33,999 nt of DNA from Bacteroides reticulotermitis JCM 10512 (GCF_000517545.1 NZ_BAIV01000039.1:1-33999), one strand, 5' to 3'; positions 17,877 to 27,735 are shown, counted from the stretch's first letter. Made by a program: numbers and translations. Notes: generated from the sequence alone by a model not told the origin.

Positions 17877-20545
17877 ATGAGAAGACTGTATATTATAGCT
17901 GTATTACTTTGGGCCGGCCTATGTGTATTTGCTTCGGTAAAGCCTAAGGTTATGTGGTTGGACTGTTCGGCCAATTTTGAAAGATTTAGTTATCCGGATT
18001 CCATTCGTTACTATGTAGAGAAGTGTCAGGAGGCAGGGATTACACATTTGGTGTTGGATATTAAAGATAATACCGGGGAGGTACTATATCCAAGCAAATA
18101 CGCTGCTCAAAAAAAGAACTGGAAGAATTTTGACCGTCCGGACTTTGACTTTATAAACACATTTATTGAAGCAGCCCATGCACACAAGCTCATTGTATTT
18201 GCCGGAATGAATATTTTCGCTGACGGTCAGAATATCGTGAAGCGTGGTGCTGTTTTCGATAAGCATAAAAAGTGGCAAGCTGTAAACTACGTGCCCCGTA
18301 AAGGCCTACTTCCTGTGACTGAGATTGAAGGTAAACCGACCATGTTTCTCAACCCGGCGTTGAAAGAGGTGCAGAAATATGAAATAGATATCATTAATGA
18401 AGTCGTGCGGAATTATGCTTTTGATGGTATTATGCTCGATCGGGCACGCTATGACTGCATTGATTCGGATTTCTCTCAGGAGTCGAAGAAGATGTTTGAG
18501 AAGTTTATTGGAAAGAAAATAAATAAGTTTCCGGAAGATATACTCGAGTGGCGTCCGAATGCTGAGGGAAATATCGACCGTGTAGCTGGTCCGTATTATC
18601 GAGAATGGCTCACTTGGCGGGCTTCGATCATCTATCATTTTATAAAGGATGTGCGATCATCGATTAAAAAGATCAACCCCAATTGTCAGCTGGCAGCTTA
18701 TACAGGTGCCTGGTATCCGACCTATTTTGAGGTAGGAGTCAATTGGGCTAGTCGGAATTATGACGTAAGCAAAGACTTTTCGTGGCTACGCCTGATTATA
18801 AAAACTATGGTTTTGCCGAACTGCTCGACTTCTATACCAATGGTAATTATTATTGGAATGTTACGCTTGATGATTATTATAAATCTTCCGGAAAACATAA
18901 AAATGAGACGGATAGTGATTTCTCTACCGGAGAATATTTATCTGTAGAAGGCGGTTGCAAGTACTCCAAGCATCTACTCAAAGGGGCAGTTCCTGTTTGT
19001 GGTGGGCTTTATGTGGAAGACTATAAGCGGGATGTTCGTCAGTTTCAAAAAGCGGTTCGCATGAACCTGAAAGAGTCGGATGGTGTGATGATATTTGATA
19101 TTGTACACATCATTCGGAATGGCTGGTGGACTGAATTGAAAGAGGCGTTGAATGAGAATCTGACGGATGAAGCGCAAACGATTAATGGGGTCGTGTCTTG
19201 TGAGGGAAAAGGAGTAGAGGGAGTTGTGGTAACCGATGGTTTACGTTGTGTTACTACAGATAAGCATGGAATCTACCGCTTGCCAAGTTTGGGTGATACC
19301 CGTTTTGTCTACATCTCGACTCCGGCAGGTTATTTAACCGATTGTGAGCAAACAGTCCCTCAATTTTATAAAGAAATCGATCTGAACCAAACTAGAGAAT
19401 ATGATTTCCTATTGAAAAAGAACCCCAAGGACGACAACAAACACCTGTTCGTTTTGGAAGCAGACGTACAGGCCGGGCTGAAAAAGCATTGGGAATTATA
19501 TGCTCCAATTGTTGACGATTACCGGCAATTGATCGCGGAATATACAGACCGGGATATCTTCGGACTGAATTGTGGCGATATCTTTTGGGATACCCCCGCC
19601 ACATTCTACCCGGATTATATGGCCAAAGTGAAGAAGCTGGATATACCTGTATATCGTGCTATCGGGAATCATGATATTGACTGCAATGGCCGTACGTATG
19701 AAACGTCTTATCGCACTTTTGAAGGATATTTCGGTCCTACTCATTATTCCTTCAATAAGGGAAACGCGCACTATATAGTTGTGAATAATAATTTCTATGT
19801 GGGTCGTGAGTACTTTTATATCGGCTATTTGGATGAAGGTACTTTTCAATGGCTCAAGGAAGATCTTTCTTTTGTTCCTCAAGGAACTTTAGTGTTCTTT
19901 GTCTCTCATATTCCCACGCGTACAACTGAGCAGCAGAGGCCGTTTAATTATGATTATGGCAAACTTGCCGGCGAAACAATCAACGCTGCGGCTATTCATC
20001 AACTACTGAGTGAATACGAAACTCATTTCTTGAGTGGACATCTCCATGCGAATTCGAATATTCTATTTAATGACCGCCAGATGGAGCATAACACGGCAGC
20101 CGTTTGTGGCATTTGGTGGAATGCGGACGTCTGCATCGATGGTACTCCACAAGGGTATGGCGTATATGAAGTAGATGGAAATCAGGTTAAATGGTTTTAT
20201 AAAAGTGCCAATCACCCCAAGGAGTATCAATTTAGATGTTATCCCGTCGGCAGCTCCAAAGAGTTTCCCAAAGATGTGATTGTCAATGTCTGGAACTGGG
20301 ATGCCAAATGGAAGGTTGAGTGGTTGGAAGATGGGCGTTTCATGGGAACTATGACGCAATATACCGGAGTCGATCCGTATACCCAACAAGTTTGTACGGA
20401 TAAAGACAGAACCATGCAGAGTTGGATTTCGGCGGCAAACACAACGCATATGTTTCGTGCAACTCCGCGCAACCGTCAGGCGAAGATTGAAATTCGGGTA
20501 ACAGATCGTTTCGGTGAGATTTATACGCAAACTGTTTTAAAATAA
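17877..20545 (+). pseudogene. GHL10-like domain fused to calcineurin-like phosphoesterase, one frameshift
   Basis: Restoring one G at 18784-18785 (giving DFSWATPDYKNYG) joins two frames into an 889-residue protein. Residues about 20-420 are a third GHL10-like barrel (DIKDNTGEVLY, FDGIMLDRARYD with D183 and D188). A MetallophosN-like beta domain follows (VSCEGKGVEGVVVTDG, about 435-510). Next is a calcineurin-like phosphoesterase with EADVQ, CGDIFWD (near 565), GNHD (near 596), SHIP and SGHLH (near 719), then a MetallophosC-like domain (WNWDAKWKVEW to the C-terminus). A signal peptide without lipobox is likely (ending FASVKPK). The metal motifs are complete, suggesting an active phosphomonoesterase or diesterase. 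The break is probably a sequencing error, since both halves stay well conserved. Confidence 0.8.
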
Positions 20546-20552
20546 ATAGCTT

Positions 20553-21965
20553 ATGAGCAAATTACGAGCTACTTCTTTGGACGCCTTTCGGGGATACGCT
20601 ATTCTTACAATGGTCCTTTCGGGTAGTATTGCCTGGGGAGTACTTCCCGGCTGGATGTATCATGCTCAGGTGGGGCCTCGTTCTAATTTCGTCTTTGACG
20701 GATCCGTATATGGTATCACATGGGTTGATTTGGTCTTTCCTTTTTTCCTGTTTGCTATGGGGGCGGCTTTTCCTTTTTCGATTGGAAGTAAAATCAGAAA
20801 CGGAATATCTCGTTGGAGAATAGTGTATGATGGTGTATTGAGAGGCATTCGTCTGACCTTCTTCGCCATTTTCATACAGCATATATATCCATGGAGCGTG
20901 TCTTCACCACAGGATACACGCTCGTGGCTGATAGCGCTGGCGGGTTTCGTTCTGATGTTTCCGATGTTTATGAGAATTCCGTTGAAGATGCCGGACTATT
21001 TAAGGCTGGCTATCAAAGTGATTGCTTATTCCATCGGTATTGTGATGCTCCTGAATATTCATTATGCGAATGAACGTGTTTTTAGTCCGGGGTATAGCAA
21101 CATCATTATCTTGGTTTTAGCCAATATGGCAATCTTCGGATCGATTATTTATGCTTTTACAATCAATCATCCGTGGGTACGTATTGCTATCCTTCCTTTC
21201 GTAGCAGCGATATTGCTGGGAAGTGAGCACGCAGAATCATGGAATCATGCTTTAATGAATTACTCACCTCTGCCTTGGATGTATCAGTTTGCCTATCTGA
21301 AATATCTGTTTATCGTACTTCCCGGTTCCATTGCGGGAGAATATCTCTATGAATGGTTGCATAACAGAACGGCAACAGAGCAAAGTAGCAGTCAGGATGA
21401 GCGTAAAAGAATGCCATGGATTCTCTTGCTCACCATAGGAGTGATTGTATTCAATCTATACGGGCTCTATACGCGGCATTTGCTAATTAATTTAGCGGGG
21501 ACAGTCTTTTTGTTGGGCGTTCTGTATATTTTGCTGCAAGTTGAAGGAAAGAATACGAACTATTGGCGTAAGTTGTACAAAGCCGGTACCTATCTAATCT
21601 TATTGGGATTGTTTTTTGAAGCTTATGAGGGAGGAATCCGAAAAGATCCCTCTACGTATAGCTACTATTTATTGGCATCCGGATTGGCTTTCATGGCTAT
21701 GATCGCTTTTTCCATTATGTGTGATGTCTATTCGTGGAATAAACTAACCAGGCCTTTGGAGTATGCCGGACAGAATCCGATGATTGCTTATGTATCTACT
21801 CAGTTAGTAGCACTGCCTCTCATCAATCTTGCGGGCTTGGGGACTTGTCTTACTTATTTCGATCAAAACCCTTGGCTAGGTTTTCTGAAAGGAGTTATCA
21901 TAACTTCTATGGCTTTATTAATAACGATATTATTCACTAAACTAAAGTGTTTCTGGAGGACTTGA
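20553..21965 (+). CDS. DUF5009 membrane protein, HGSNAT-like acyltransferase
   Basis: A 470-residue integral membrane protein with about 11-12 hydrophobic segments. The N-terminal LRATSLDAFRGYAILTMVL and ITWVDLVFPFFLFAMGAAFP are the hallmark of the DUF5009 / heparan-alpha-glucosaminide N-acetyltransferase-like family. The human relative HGSNAT moves acetyl groups from cytosolic acetyl-CoA to terminal glucosamine across the membrane; the bacterial role is not established, so acetylation of an amino sugar here is inference. It starts 7 bases after the phosphoesterase gene and ends one base before the next gene, so translation is probably coupled. Confidence 0.8.
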   Translation: MSKLRATSLDAFRGYAILTMVLSGSIAWGVLPGWMYHAQVGPRSNFVFDGSVYGITWVDLVFPFFLFAMGAAFPFSIGSKIRNGISRWRIVYDGVLRGIRLTFFAIFIQHIYPWSVSSPQDTRSWLIALAGFVLMFPMFMRIPLKMPDYLRLAIKVIAYSIGIVMLLNIHYANERVFSPGYSNIIILVLANMAIFGSIIYAFTINHPWVRIAILPFVAAILLGSEHAESWNHALMNYSPLPWMYQFAYLKYLFIVLPGSIAGEYLYEWLHNRTATEQSSSQDERKRMPWILLLTIGVIVFNLYGLYTRHLLINLAGTVFLLGVLYILLQVEGKNTNYWRKLYKAGTYLILLGLFFEAYEGGIRKDPSTYSYYLLASGLAFMAMIAFSIMCDVYSWNKLTRPLEYAGQNPMIAYVSTQLVALPLINLAGLGTCLTYFDQNPWLGFLKGVIITSMALLITILFTKLKCFWRT

Positions 21966-21966
21966 T

Positions 21967-22995
21967 ATGATGTTAACCAAACGATTTCTTTTTATAGCAA
22001 GCATGCTTTTGGCTTTTTCGTTTTACTCGTGTGGAGAGAAGTATCCTGAACATCCTTGGGAGTGGGATCAGGATGAAGAAGAACCGAATCCTGATATAAC
22101 AAAACAAGGATGGACGGTAGTCAGTGACCTAGGCAAGTTGCCCGACTATATTCAAGTATATAAATCGCCCGAAAAACTTGTCGGTAAACAGGCTATTGCT
22201 TATATTGCGGTCGCTAATATGAGTAAGGCTAAGTTTGAGGTTCTGGGCGATATCGCTTATTCGCAAACAGCGAATGGTTATGGGGGGACGACGGTAAATA
22301 CACCATCCGGCTTCTATGATTCTTCTAAAGCTTCAATCGTGGTAAATGGGGGATTATTCTTTTTGAGTGATGGGTTTTATTATTCGCAGAACTTGGTAGT
22401 TCGGGATGGTCAAATGCTTGCACCTAATCAGAATTATTACTCCAAAGACTGGGTTACTTTGTGGTATCCTACTTTAGGCGCTTTTTGTCAGATGAAAGAT
22501 GGGACATTTAAAACGACATGGACCTATTATACCTACGATGGGGTAAACTATGCCTATCCGTCGCCAGCGGACAATGATATCAATAAAACGCCTTTAGCTG
22601 TACCGTCTTCATCGTTTCCTGCCGGAGCACAAGTACTTGAAGCTACTCAGGCGATTGGAGGAGTAACAGTTCTCTTACGTGGTGGTGAGATAAAGAATAC
22701 CTATGTAGAAGAAATGCTCGACATATCGGGCGCATCCAATCAACCTCGCACGGCGATTGGAAGTACAGCCGATAAAAAGATGATTCTTTTTGTTTGTGAA
22801 GGACGAAACATGACAGCCGGTGTAGCTGGGCTGACTACCGGTGATGTTGCGAATGTGATGAAGAGCCTGGGTTGTACCGAAGCGTTGAATCTCGATGGAG
22901 GCGGTTCTTCGTGCATGTTGGTCAATGGGAACGAAACGATTAAAGGAAGCGATGGCAAGCAGCGGAAAGTGTTGACTGCCGTCGGGCTAAAATAA
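21967..22995 (+). CDS. Phosphodiester glycosidase family lipoprotein (NAGPA domain)
   Basis: A 342-residue lipoprotein (lipobox FYSC, Cys 19) with a NAGPA/DUF2233 domain: NGGLFF near residue 115, RTAIGSTADKKMILFVCEGR, and the C-terminal signature EALNLDGGGSSCML. Family members cut sugar-1-phosphodiester bonds; the mammalian enzyme uncovers mannose-6-phosphate by removing GlcNAc. This is the clearest pointer that the operon's target glycan carries a phosphodiester. It begins one base after the DUF5009 gene (two ATGs in a row; either could be used) and ends 4 bases before the esterase gene. Confidence 0.85.
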   Translation: MMLTKRFLFIASMLLAFSFYSCGEKYPEHPWEWDQDEEEPNPDITKQGWTVVSDLGKLPDYIQVYKSPEKLVGKQAIAYIAVANMSKAKFEVLGDIAYSQTANGYGGTTVNTPSGFYDSSKASIVVNGGLFFLSDGFYYSQNLVVRDGQMLAPNQNYYSKDWVTLWYPTLGAFCQMKDGTFKTTWTYYTYDGVNYAYPSPADNDINKTPLAVPSSSFPAGAQVLEATQAIGGVTVLLRGGEIKNTYVEEMLDISGASNQPRTAIGSTADKKMILFVCEGRNMTAGVAGLTTGDVANVMKSLGCTEALNLDGGGSSCMLVNGNETIKGSDGKQRKVLTAVGLK

Positions 22996-22999
22996 TATT

Positions 23000-24072
23000 A
23001 TGAAACAAGCTTTTTTATTCATTTTTTGTTGCTTGCAAACACTGTTTATACAAGGGCAACAGGTATTTCACGACGCGTCCCTTTTCCCATTGTTGGGAAA
23101 GGCAACCGAAGCTACTGAAGCACGCTATGTGAGGCTTCCGGATTCATTGAAGAATGTATCGCGCTCACCTCTTTGGAATTTAAGTCGTAATTCGGCGGGA
23201 ATGGCTATACGTTTCCGAAGTAACACAACGAAAGTGTCGGTGAGATGGGAGTCTCTCCAGAATAACCACATGAATCACATGACAGACGTAGGTGTGAAAG
23301 GGCTCGACTTGTATTGCTTGACAGAGAAAGATGGGTGGCGGTTTGTTAACTCTGCCGTCCCACAGGTAAGACTACCGAAGCAACGGTCATTTCCAATATG
23401 CAAGCCGTAGATCGTGAATACATGCTCTATTTGTCTCTTTATGATGGAGTTGCTTCTTTGTCTATCGGAGTCGATTCACTTGCAACATTAACGGTTCCTA
23501 CTGTTGCGTTGCCTGTTCGTGAAAAGCCGGTCCTTTTTTATGGAACAAGTATATTACAGGGAGGATGTGCGTCTCGCCCGGGAATGGCACATACCAATAT
23601 CTTGTCGAGAAGATTGAATCGTGAATGTATCAACTTGGGTTTTAGCGGAAATGCGCTTCTCGATTTGGAAGTCGCCGGGGTTGCTGCCGAAGTAGATGCT
23701 TCTGTATTTGTACTCGATTTCGTGCCAAATGCTTCTGTCAAGCATATGGAAGAACGCATGGAGGCTTTCTATCAGATTATACGCAAGAAGCATCCGAAAA
23801 CTCCTATCGTTTTTATCGAAGACCCAATCTTTACGCATACCAGATTCGATCAGGTGATAGCCGGCGAGGTGGCAAAGAAAAATCGGAAATTACATGAGAT
23901 TTATACTCAGATCGAGAAGCGTGATAAGCATGTTTATCTTGTTTCCTCCTCCAAAATGCTGGGAGAGGATGGGGAAGCTACCGTTGACGGTATTCATTTT
24001 ACCGACTTAGGAATGATGAGATATGCCGATTTACTCTATCCGGTCTTACAAAAGCTAATTAATAAGAAATAA
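23000..24072 (+). pseudogene. SGNH/GDSL esterase with GxDLY N-terminal domain, one frameshift
   Basis: Two frames join into a 357-residue secreted protein when one C is restored at 23355-23356 (giving FVNSARPTGKTTEA). A signal peptide (ending near IQG) precedes a beta-sandwich GxDLY domain (KGLDLYCLTEKDGW), then an SGNH hydrolase with FYGTSILQGG (nucleophile Ser), NLGFSGNALLD and the catalytic pair in VDGIHFTDLG. This pairing is typical of the PF14607/PF14606 acetyl-esterase-type proteins. It probably removes O-acyl groups from the glycan in the periplasm. It is the last gene of the operon. All catalytic motifs are intact, so the frameshift is probably a sequence error. Confidence 0.8.
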
Positions 24073-24166
24073 GCTAAACCTTATCTCAAAGCCGGCATGT
24101 GTAAACCCGAAGCTTGGCTTCTGTGACAAAAGTAAAGACACTTACAACATAAATCGTCTTTTCTCG

Positions 24167-24216
24167 TAACCTCCTAAAAGATACAGTATTATACTGCCAC
24201 TTCTTTTAGGAGGTTA
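24167..24216. terminator. Long two-tier hairpin, probable terminator
   Basis: A perfect 15-bp stem TAACCTCCTAAAAGA (24167-24181) against TCTTTTAGGAGGTTA (24202-24216) contains an inner 5-bp hairpin CAGTA-TTA-TACTG (24184-24196). It lies 95 bases after the last operon gene. The following bases are TATATTC, not a T tract, so termination may be factor-assisted, or the hairpin may protect the transcript end. Confidence 0.45.
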
Positions 24217-24620
24217 TATATTCAATCCGTAATATCCATTTTCGGATCACCTGCAAAAGTATGGGGATGATCTCTTATCTTCCTTGAGTACTACTTAAGT
24301 TTTGACTCTTTTTGCAATCTGTACAATATTCGTGTAGCTATTCTGTGTTCCTAATTTCATCAGCGAGGCTTGAAATAAGCACTTTGCACAATGATACATC
24401 ACTCTTATGTCATTGTCACTTTTTTGCATATCATTCAGTATATCAATGTATTGCAATGCGCCTTCTTTTTTTAGATCATTTCATTTCACTGAGCGGAAGT
24501 TATTATTTGTTTTCTCAAAAAAAAGAGTCCTCAATTCACCAAATAAGCCTGATCAAGAACCATATTGTACGCAACTATTCGTGGATTTAAGCAGTCTTTC
24601 TTTATGTTTATTCCTTCCTA

Positions 24621-24719
24621 TTTCCTGTTGCACATATTGTGCGACGCCTGTTCCACATAATGTGGGACACGTGCTTCACAATATGTGAGTCAGCTGTTCC
24701 ACAGCTGTGGAACAGGAAA
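24621..24719. repeat. Array of four 18-19 bp palindromes with exact 23-bp period
   Basis: Units start at 24627, 24650, 24673 and 24696. Each has the form G(T/C)T-N-CACA, 2-3 bases, TGTG-N-(G/A)-(A/T)C, with 4-base spacers. Unit 4 extends to a perfect 22-bp palindrome (24694-24715). Matching arms TTTCCTGTT (24621-24629) and AACAGGAAA (24711-24719) close the whole array. Unit 3 has one mismatch. No gene overlaps it. Confidence 0.8.
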
Positions 24720-25249
24720 CAGAATGGGCAAAGATGTCTTTTACTAGTTGTTTACTACTATCTGCCAAGGGGATTTTGCCAAGTACGCAGCCTTCGGAAA
24801 TCGGTGTTCTGTATGTGTTAAATCAGCTTGTAAAAAAGAAGGCGCATTGTATTTTATTGCAAATCAGTCGTTTGTGGCAAAAAGTGACTATGACTAGATA
24901 TCGTTTTACATTCTGTAACTCGCTTGATTTTCGTGCTTTACTGTATCTCCCTAGATGCCATCGTAGTTTGTACGGTATCAAAGAGAAGATGCAAAATAAA
25001 TAATTGATTTACTGATATATATGCGCTTTTGTGACGCGAAATTATTGGCTTGTTACATTATGCATAGTATCTGTTTCAGTGGTCCGACTGTTGATATAAG
25101 CATGAGAGAGAGGCGAATTTGTGAAACCTTAATTCTATGTAATCGTTTACCTTTGTTCGCTTTACTTTGCGTGTTATAACATGAATATCCTTCACACCCT
25201 TTTAATGTTGCTACTTCTGCGGATCGGGCGACAGAAAACGGTGTTTTTC

Positions 25250-25281
25250 TTTGGAACGTTTTGTGAAAAATTATATCTTTG
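25250..25281 (+). promoter_or_regulatory. Promoter of the GH20 gene
   Basis: TTTG (25250-25253), 20 bases, then TATCTTTG (25274-25281) fit the Bacteroides consensus. The transcript would start near 25288, about 60 bases before the ATG at 25349. Confidence 0.65.
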
Positions 25282-25348
25282 GCATCAATAATCAATAAAA
25301 GACTTTTTTTATAAATTTATTAACTACTAACCCCCTAATTATTTGTGT

Positions 25349-27676
25349 ATGAAACAAATTATTAAACTAACCGGATGTTTGGTTGCGATAGCTGGCCTGG
25401 CGACTTCTTGCCATTCTGTGCTACAAGAAGCCAATTATCAGATCATTCCTTTGCCGCAAGAAATTGTCGCGGTTCAGGATGCTCCCTTTACGCTTACTAG
25501 TAGTGTGAAGATTCTCTATCCTGAAGGCAATGAACAAATGCAACGCAATGCTCAGTTCCTGGCTGATTATCTGAAGACCGCTACAGGAAAAACATTTACT
25601 ACTGCAACCGGCACTGCAGGCGATCAGACAATTGTGCTGAGCTTGGGCTTGGAAGCTGAAAATCCGGAAGCATATCGTCTGAAGGTTGCAAAGAATGGTG
25701 TGACTATTACTGCTCCTACCGAGGCCGGTGTGTTCTACGGTATTCAATCTTTGCGTAAATCATTGCCCGTTGCTTTGAATGCAGAAATCAGTTTGCCTGC
25801 TGTCGAAATCAACGATTATCCTCGCTTTGGCTATCGGGGTGCTCATTTTGATGTTGCCCGCCACTTTTTTTCGGTCGAAGAAGTAAAGACTTATATAGAT
25901 ATGATGGCGCTTCATAATATGAATCGCTTGCATTGGCATTTGAGTGAAGATCAGGGATGGCGTATTGAAATCAAAGGCTATCCGAAGTTGACCGAAATAG
26001 GTTCACAACGTAAAGAAACGGTAATAGGACGTAACTCCGGTAAGTATGATGGTAAGCCTTATGGCGGTTTTTATACGCAAGAAGAGGCTAAAGATATTGT
26101 AGCTTATGCTGCCGAACGCTATGTTACAGTGATTCCTGAAATCGATCTTCCGGGTCATATGCAGGCTGCTTTAGCGGCTTATCCGGAACTGGGATGTACC
26201 GGTGGTCCGTATGAGGTATGGCCTATGTGGGGCGTTTCGGATAACGTTCTTTGTGCCGGTGAAGATGCTACGCTTCGATTTATCGATGGTGTACTCACAG
26301 AGATTATGGAGATATTCCCTTCCAAACTGATTCATGTTGGTGGTGACGAATGTCCGAAAACAAAATGGGAAACTTGTCCTAAATGTCAGGCTCGCATTAA
26401 GCAATTGGGTCTTAAATCGGACGGAAAACATACCAAAGAAGAAAAGCTACAGAGCTTTATCATCAACCATGCCGAGAAGTTCCTGAATGATCACGGTCGT
26501 CAAATCATTGGCTGGGATGAAATTCTGGAAGGTGGACTTGCGCCGAATGCTACAGTAATGTCTTGGCGTGGAGAAGTAGGAGGTATAGAAGCCGCGAAAC
26601 AAAAGCATGATGTGATCATGACTCCTAATACGTATCTGTACTTCGATTATTACCAATCGCAGGATATTGCAAACGAACCATTCGCTATCGGAGGTTATCT
26701 ACCTGTAGACAGAGTCTATAGCTACGAACCGCTACCTGCAGAATTGACTCCTGCCGAACAAAAGTATATCATTGGTGTACAAGCTAATCTTTGGACGGAA
26801 TATATTCCGACTTTCTCACATGCGCAATATATGGTATTACCGCGTTGGGCTGCATTAAGCGAAGTACAGTGGACCATGCCTGAAAAGAAAAACTATACTG
26901 ATTTTCTTATTCGCTTGCCACGTCTGATTAATTGGTACGAGGCTGAAGGATATAATTATGCAAAACACGTATTCGACATAGCAGTAGCCTATAAACCTAA
27001 TTCGGACGAAGGAGTTTTAGAAGTGACCTTGTCTACGCTAGGCAATGCACCTATTCATTATACACTCGATGGAACCGATCCCACTGCTTCTTCACCTTTG
27101 TATGAAGGAGTCTTGAAGATAAAGTCAGATGCTATTCTCAAAGCAATGGCTATTCATTCGAATGTTAGTGGACGTATTTTTTCCGAAGAACTTAAGTTTA
27201 ATAAGGCTAGCATGAAGCCCATTACGGCTAATCAGCCTATCAATGCTACTTATAAATATGCAGGTGCATCTACATTAGTCGACGCACTAAGAGGGAATAA
27301 TAACTCCCGTACGGGGCGTTGGATAGCATTCAATGGCAATGATATGGATATGACAATCGACTTGAAAGAACCTACGGAAATATCCAGTGTTTCTTTTACT
27401 GCCAATGTAGATCCGGGCGACTGGGTATTTGATGCTAAAGGTTTCACCGTTGAAGTCTCAGACGATAACAAGCAATTTACTAAAGTCGCTTCCGAAGAAT
27501 ATCCGGCAATGAAAGCAACTGATAAGAAGGGCATTGTCGAACATCAATTAACTTTCTCTCCGGTTAAGACTCGTTATGTACGCGTGATTGCGCAAACAGA
27601 GAAAGTCTTACCCGATTGGCACGACGGAAAGGGTAAACCATCTTTCCTCTTTGTTGATGAAATTGTAATCCGGTAG
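25349..27676 (+). CDS. GH20 beta-N-acetylhexosaminidase lipoprotein
   Basis: A 775-residue enzyme that removes terminal GlcNAc or GalNAc from glycans. Its lipoprotein signal ends at LATSC. A GH20b domain (about 30-155) precedes the catalytic barrel, which begins at RYGYRGAHFDVARHF-like sequence (actual text FGYRGAHFDVARHFF) and contains HWHLSEDQGWR and the catalytic pair D333-E334 in HVGGDECP. The C-terminus carries a chitobiase-type domain (HYTLDGTDPTASSPLY) and an F5/8-type carbohydrate-binding domain. I start at the ATG at 25349 rather than the TTG at 25343. It has its own promoter and terminator and so is a separate unit, though it may serve the upstream PUL. The exact substrate is unknown. 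Confidence 0.95.
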   Translation: MKQIIKLTGCLVAIAGLATSCHSVLQEANYQIIPLPQEIVAVQDAPFTLTSSVKILYPEGNEQMQRNAQFLADYLKTATGKTFTTATGTAGDQTIVLSLGLEAENPEAYRLKVAKNGVTITAPTEAGVFYGIQSLRKSLPVALNAEISLPAVEINDYPRFGYRGAHFDVARHFFSVEEVKTYIDMMALHNMNRLHWHLSEDQGWRIEIKGYPKLTEIGSQRKETVIGRNSGKYDGKPYGGFYTQEEAKDIVAYAAERYVTVIPEIDLPGHMQAALAAYPELGCTGGPYEVWPMWGVSDNVLCAGEDATLRFIDGVLTEIMEIFPSKLIHVGGDECPKTKWETCPKCQARIKQLGLKSDGKHTKEEKLQSFIINHAEKFLNDHGRQIIGWDEILEGGLAPNATVMSWRGEVGGIEAAKQKHDVIMTPNTYLYFDYYQSQDIANEPFAIGGYLPVDRVYSYEPLPAELTPAEQKYIIGVQANLWTEYIPTFSHAQYMVLPRWAALSEVQWTMPEKKNYTDFLIRLPRLINWYEAEGYNYAKHVFDIAVAYKPNSDEGVLEVTLSTLGNAPIHYTLDGTDPTASSPLYEGVLKIKSDAILKAMAIHSNVSGRIFSEELKFNKASMKPITANQPINATYKYAGASTLVDALRGNNNSRTGRWIAFNGNDMDMTIDLKEPTEISSVSFTANVDPGDWVFDAKGFTVEVSDDNKQFTKVASEEYPAMKATDKKGIVEHQLTFSPVKTRYVRVIAQTEKVLPDWHDGKGKPSFLFVDEIVIR

Positions 27677-27700
27677 ATTTAGGTAACACTTCCAAATAAT

Positions 27701-27735
27701 AAAAAACGTACTTTTTATTAAAGTACGTTTTTTTT
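27701..27735 (+). terminator. Rho-independent terminator after the GH20 gene
   Basis: The stem AAAAAACGTACTTT (27701-27714) pairs with AAAGTACGTTTTTT (27720-27733) around the loop TTATT, and the T run continues to 27735. It lies 25 bases after the stop codon. The A/T symmetry would also allow termination from the other strand. Confidence 0.9.

Larger units (their letters stand above)
24073..25249. other. Long noncoding interval between the PUL and the GH20 gene
   Basis: About 1.2 kb without a credible gene; the short open frames have no family features and overlap the repeats. It holds a small hairpin (GAAGC-TTG-GCTTC, 24109-24121), a long hairpin (24167-24216), an imperfect hairpin near 24390-24420 and the palindrome array at 24621-24719. 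The part from 24720 to 25250 shows nothing beyond a spare -7-like TACCTTTG at 25148-25155. Confidence 0.6.

Noticed and set aside
18690..18830. Programmed frameshift or two separate genes in the GHL10-phosphoesterase
   Set aside because: There is no slippery site, and adding one G rebuilds the same DFxWATPxYKNxGxAEL sequence seen in the paralogue at 16535-17863, so a lost base is simpler.
24621..24719. CRISPR array
   Set aside because: The 23-bp period leaves only 4-base gaps between units, the units are palindromes that differ from each other, and no cas genes are present.
24312..25003. Small open frames of 60-98 codons in the interval before GH20
   Set aside because: They overlap each other and the palindrome array, have no recognisable family features or start context, and read like translated repeats.
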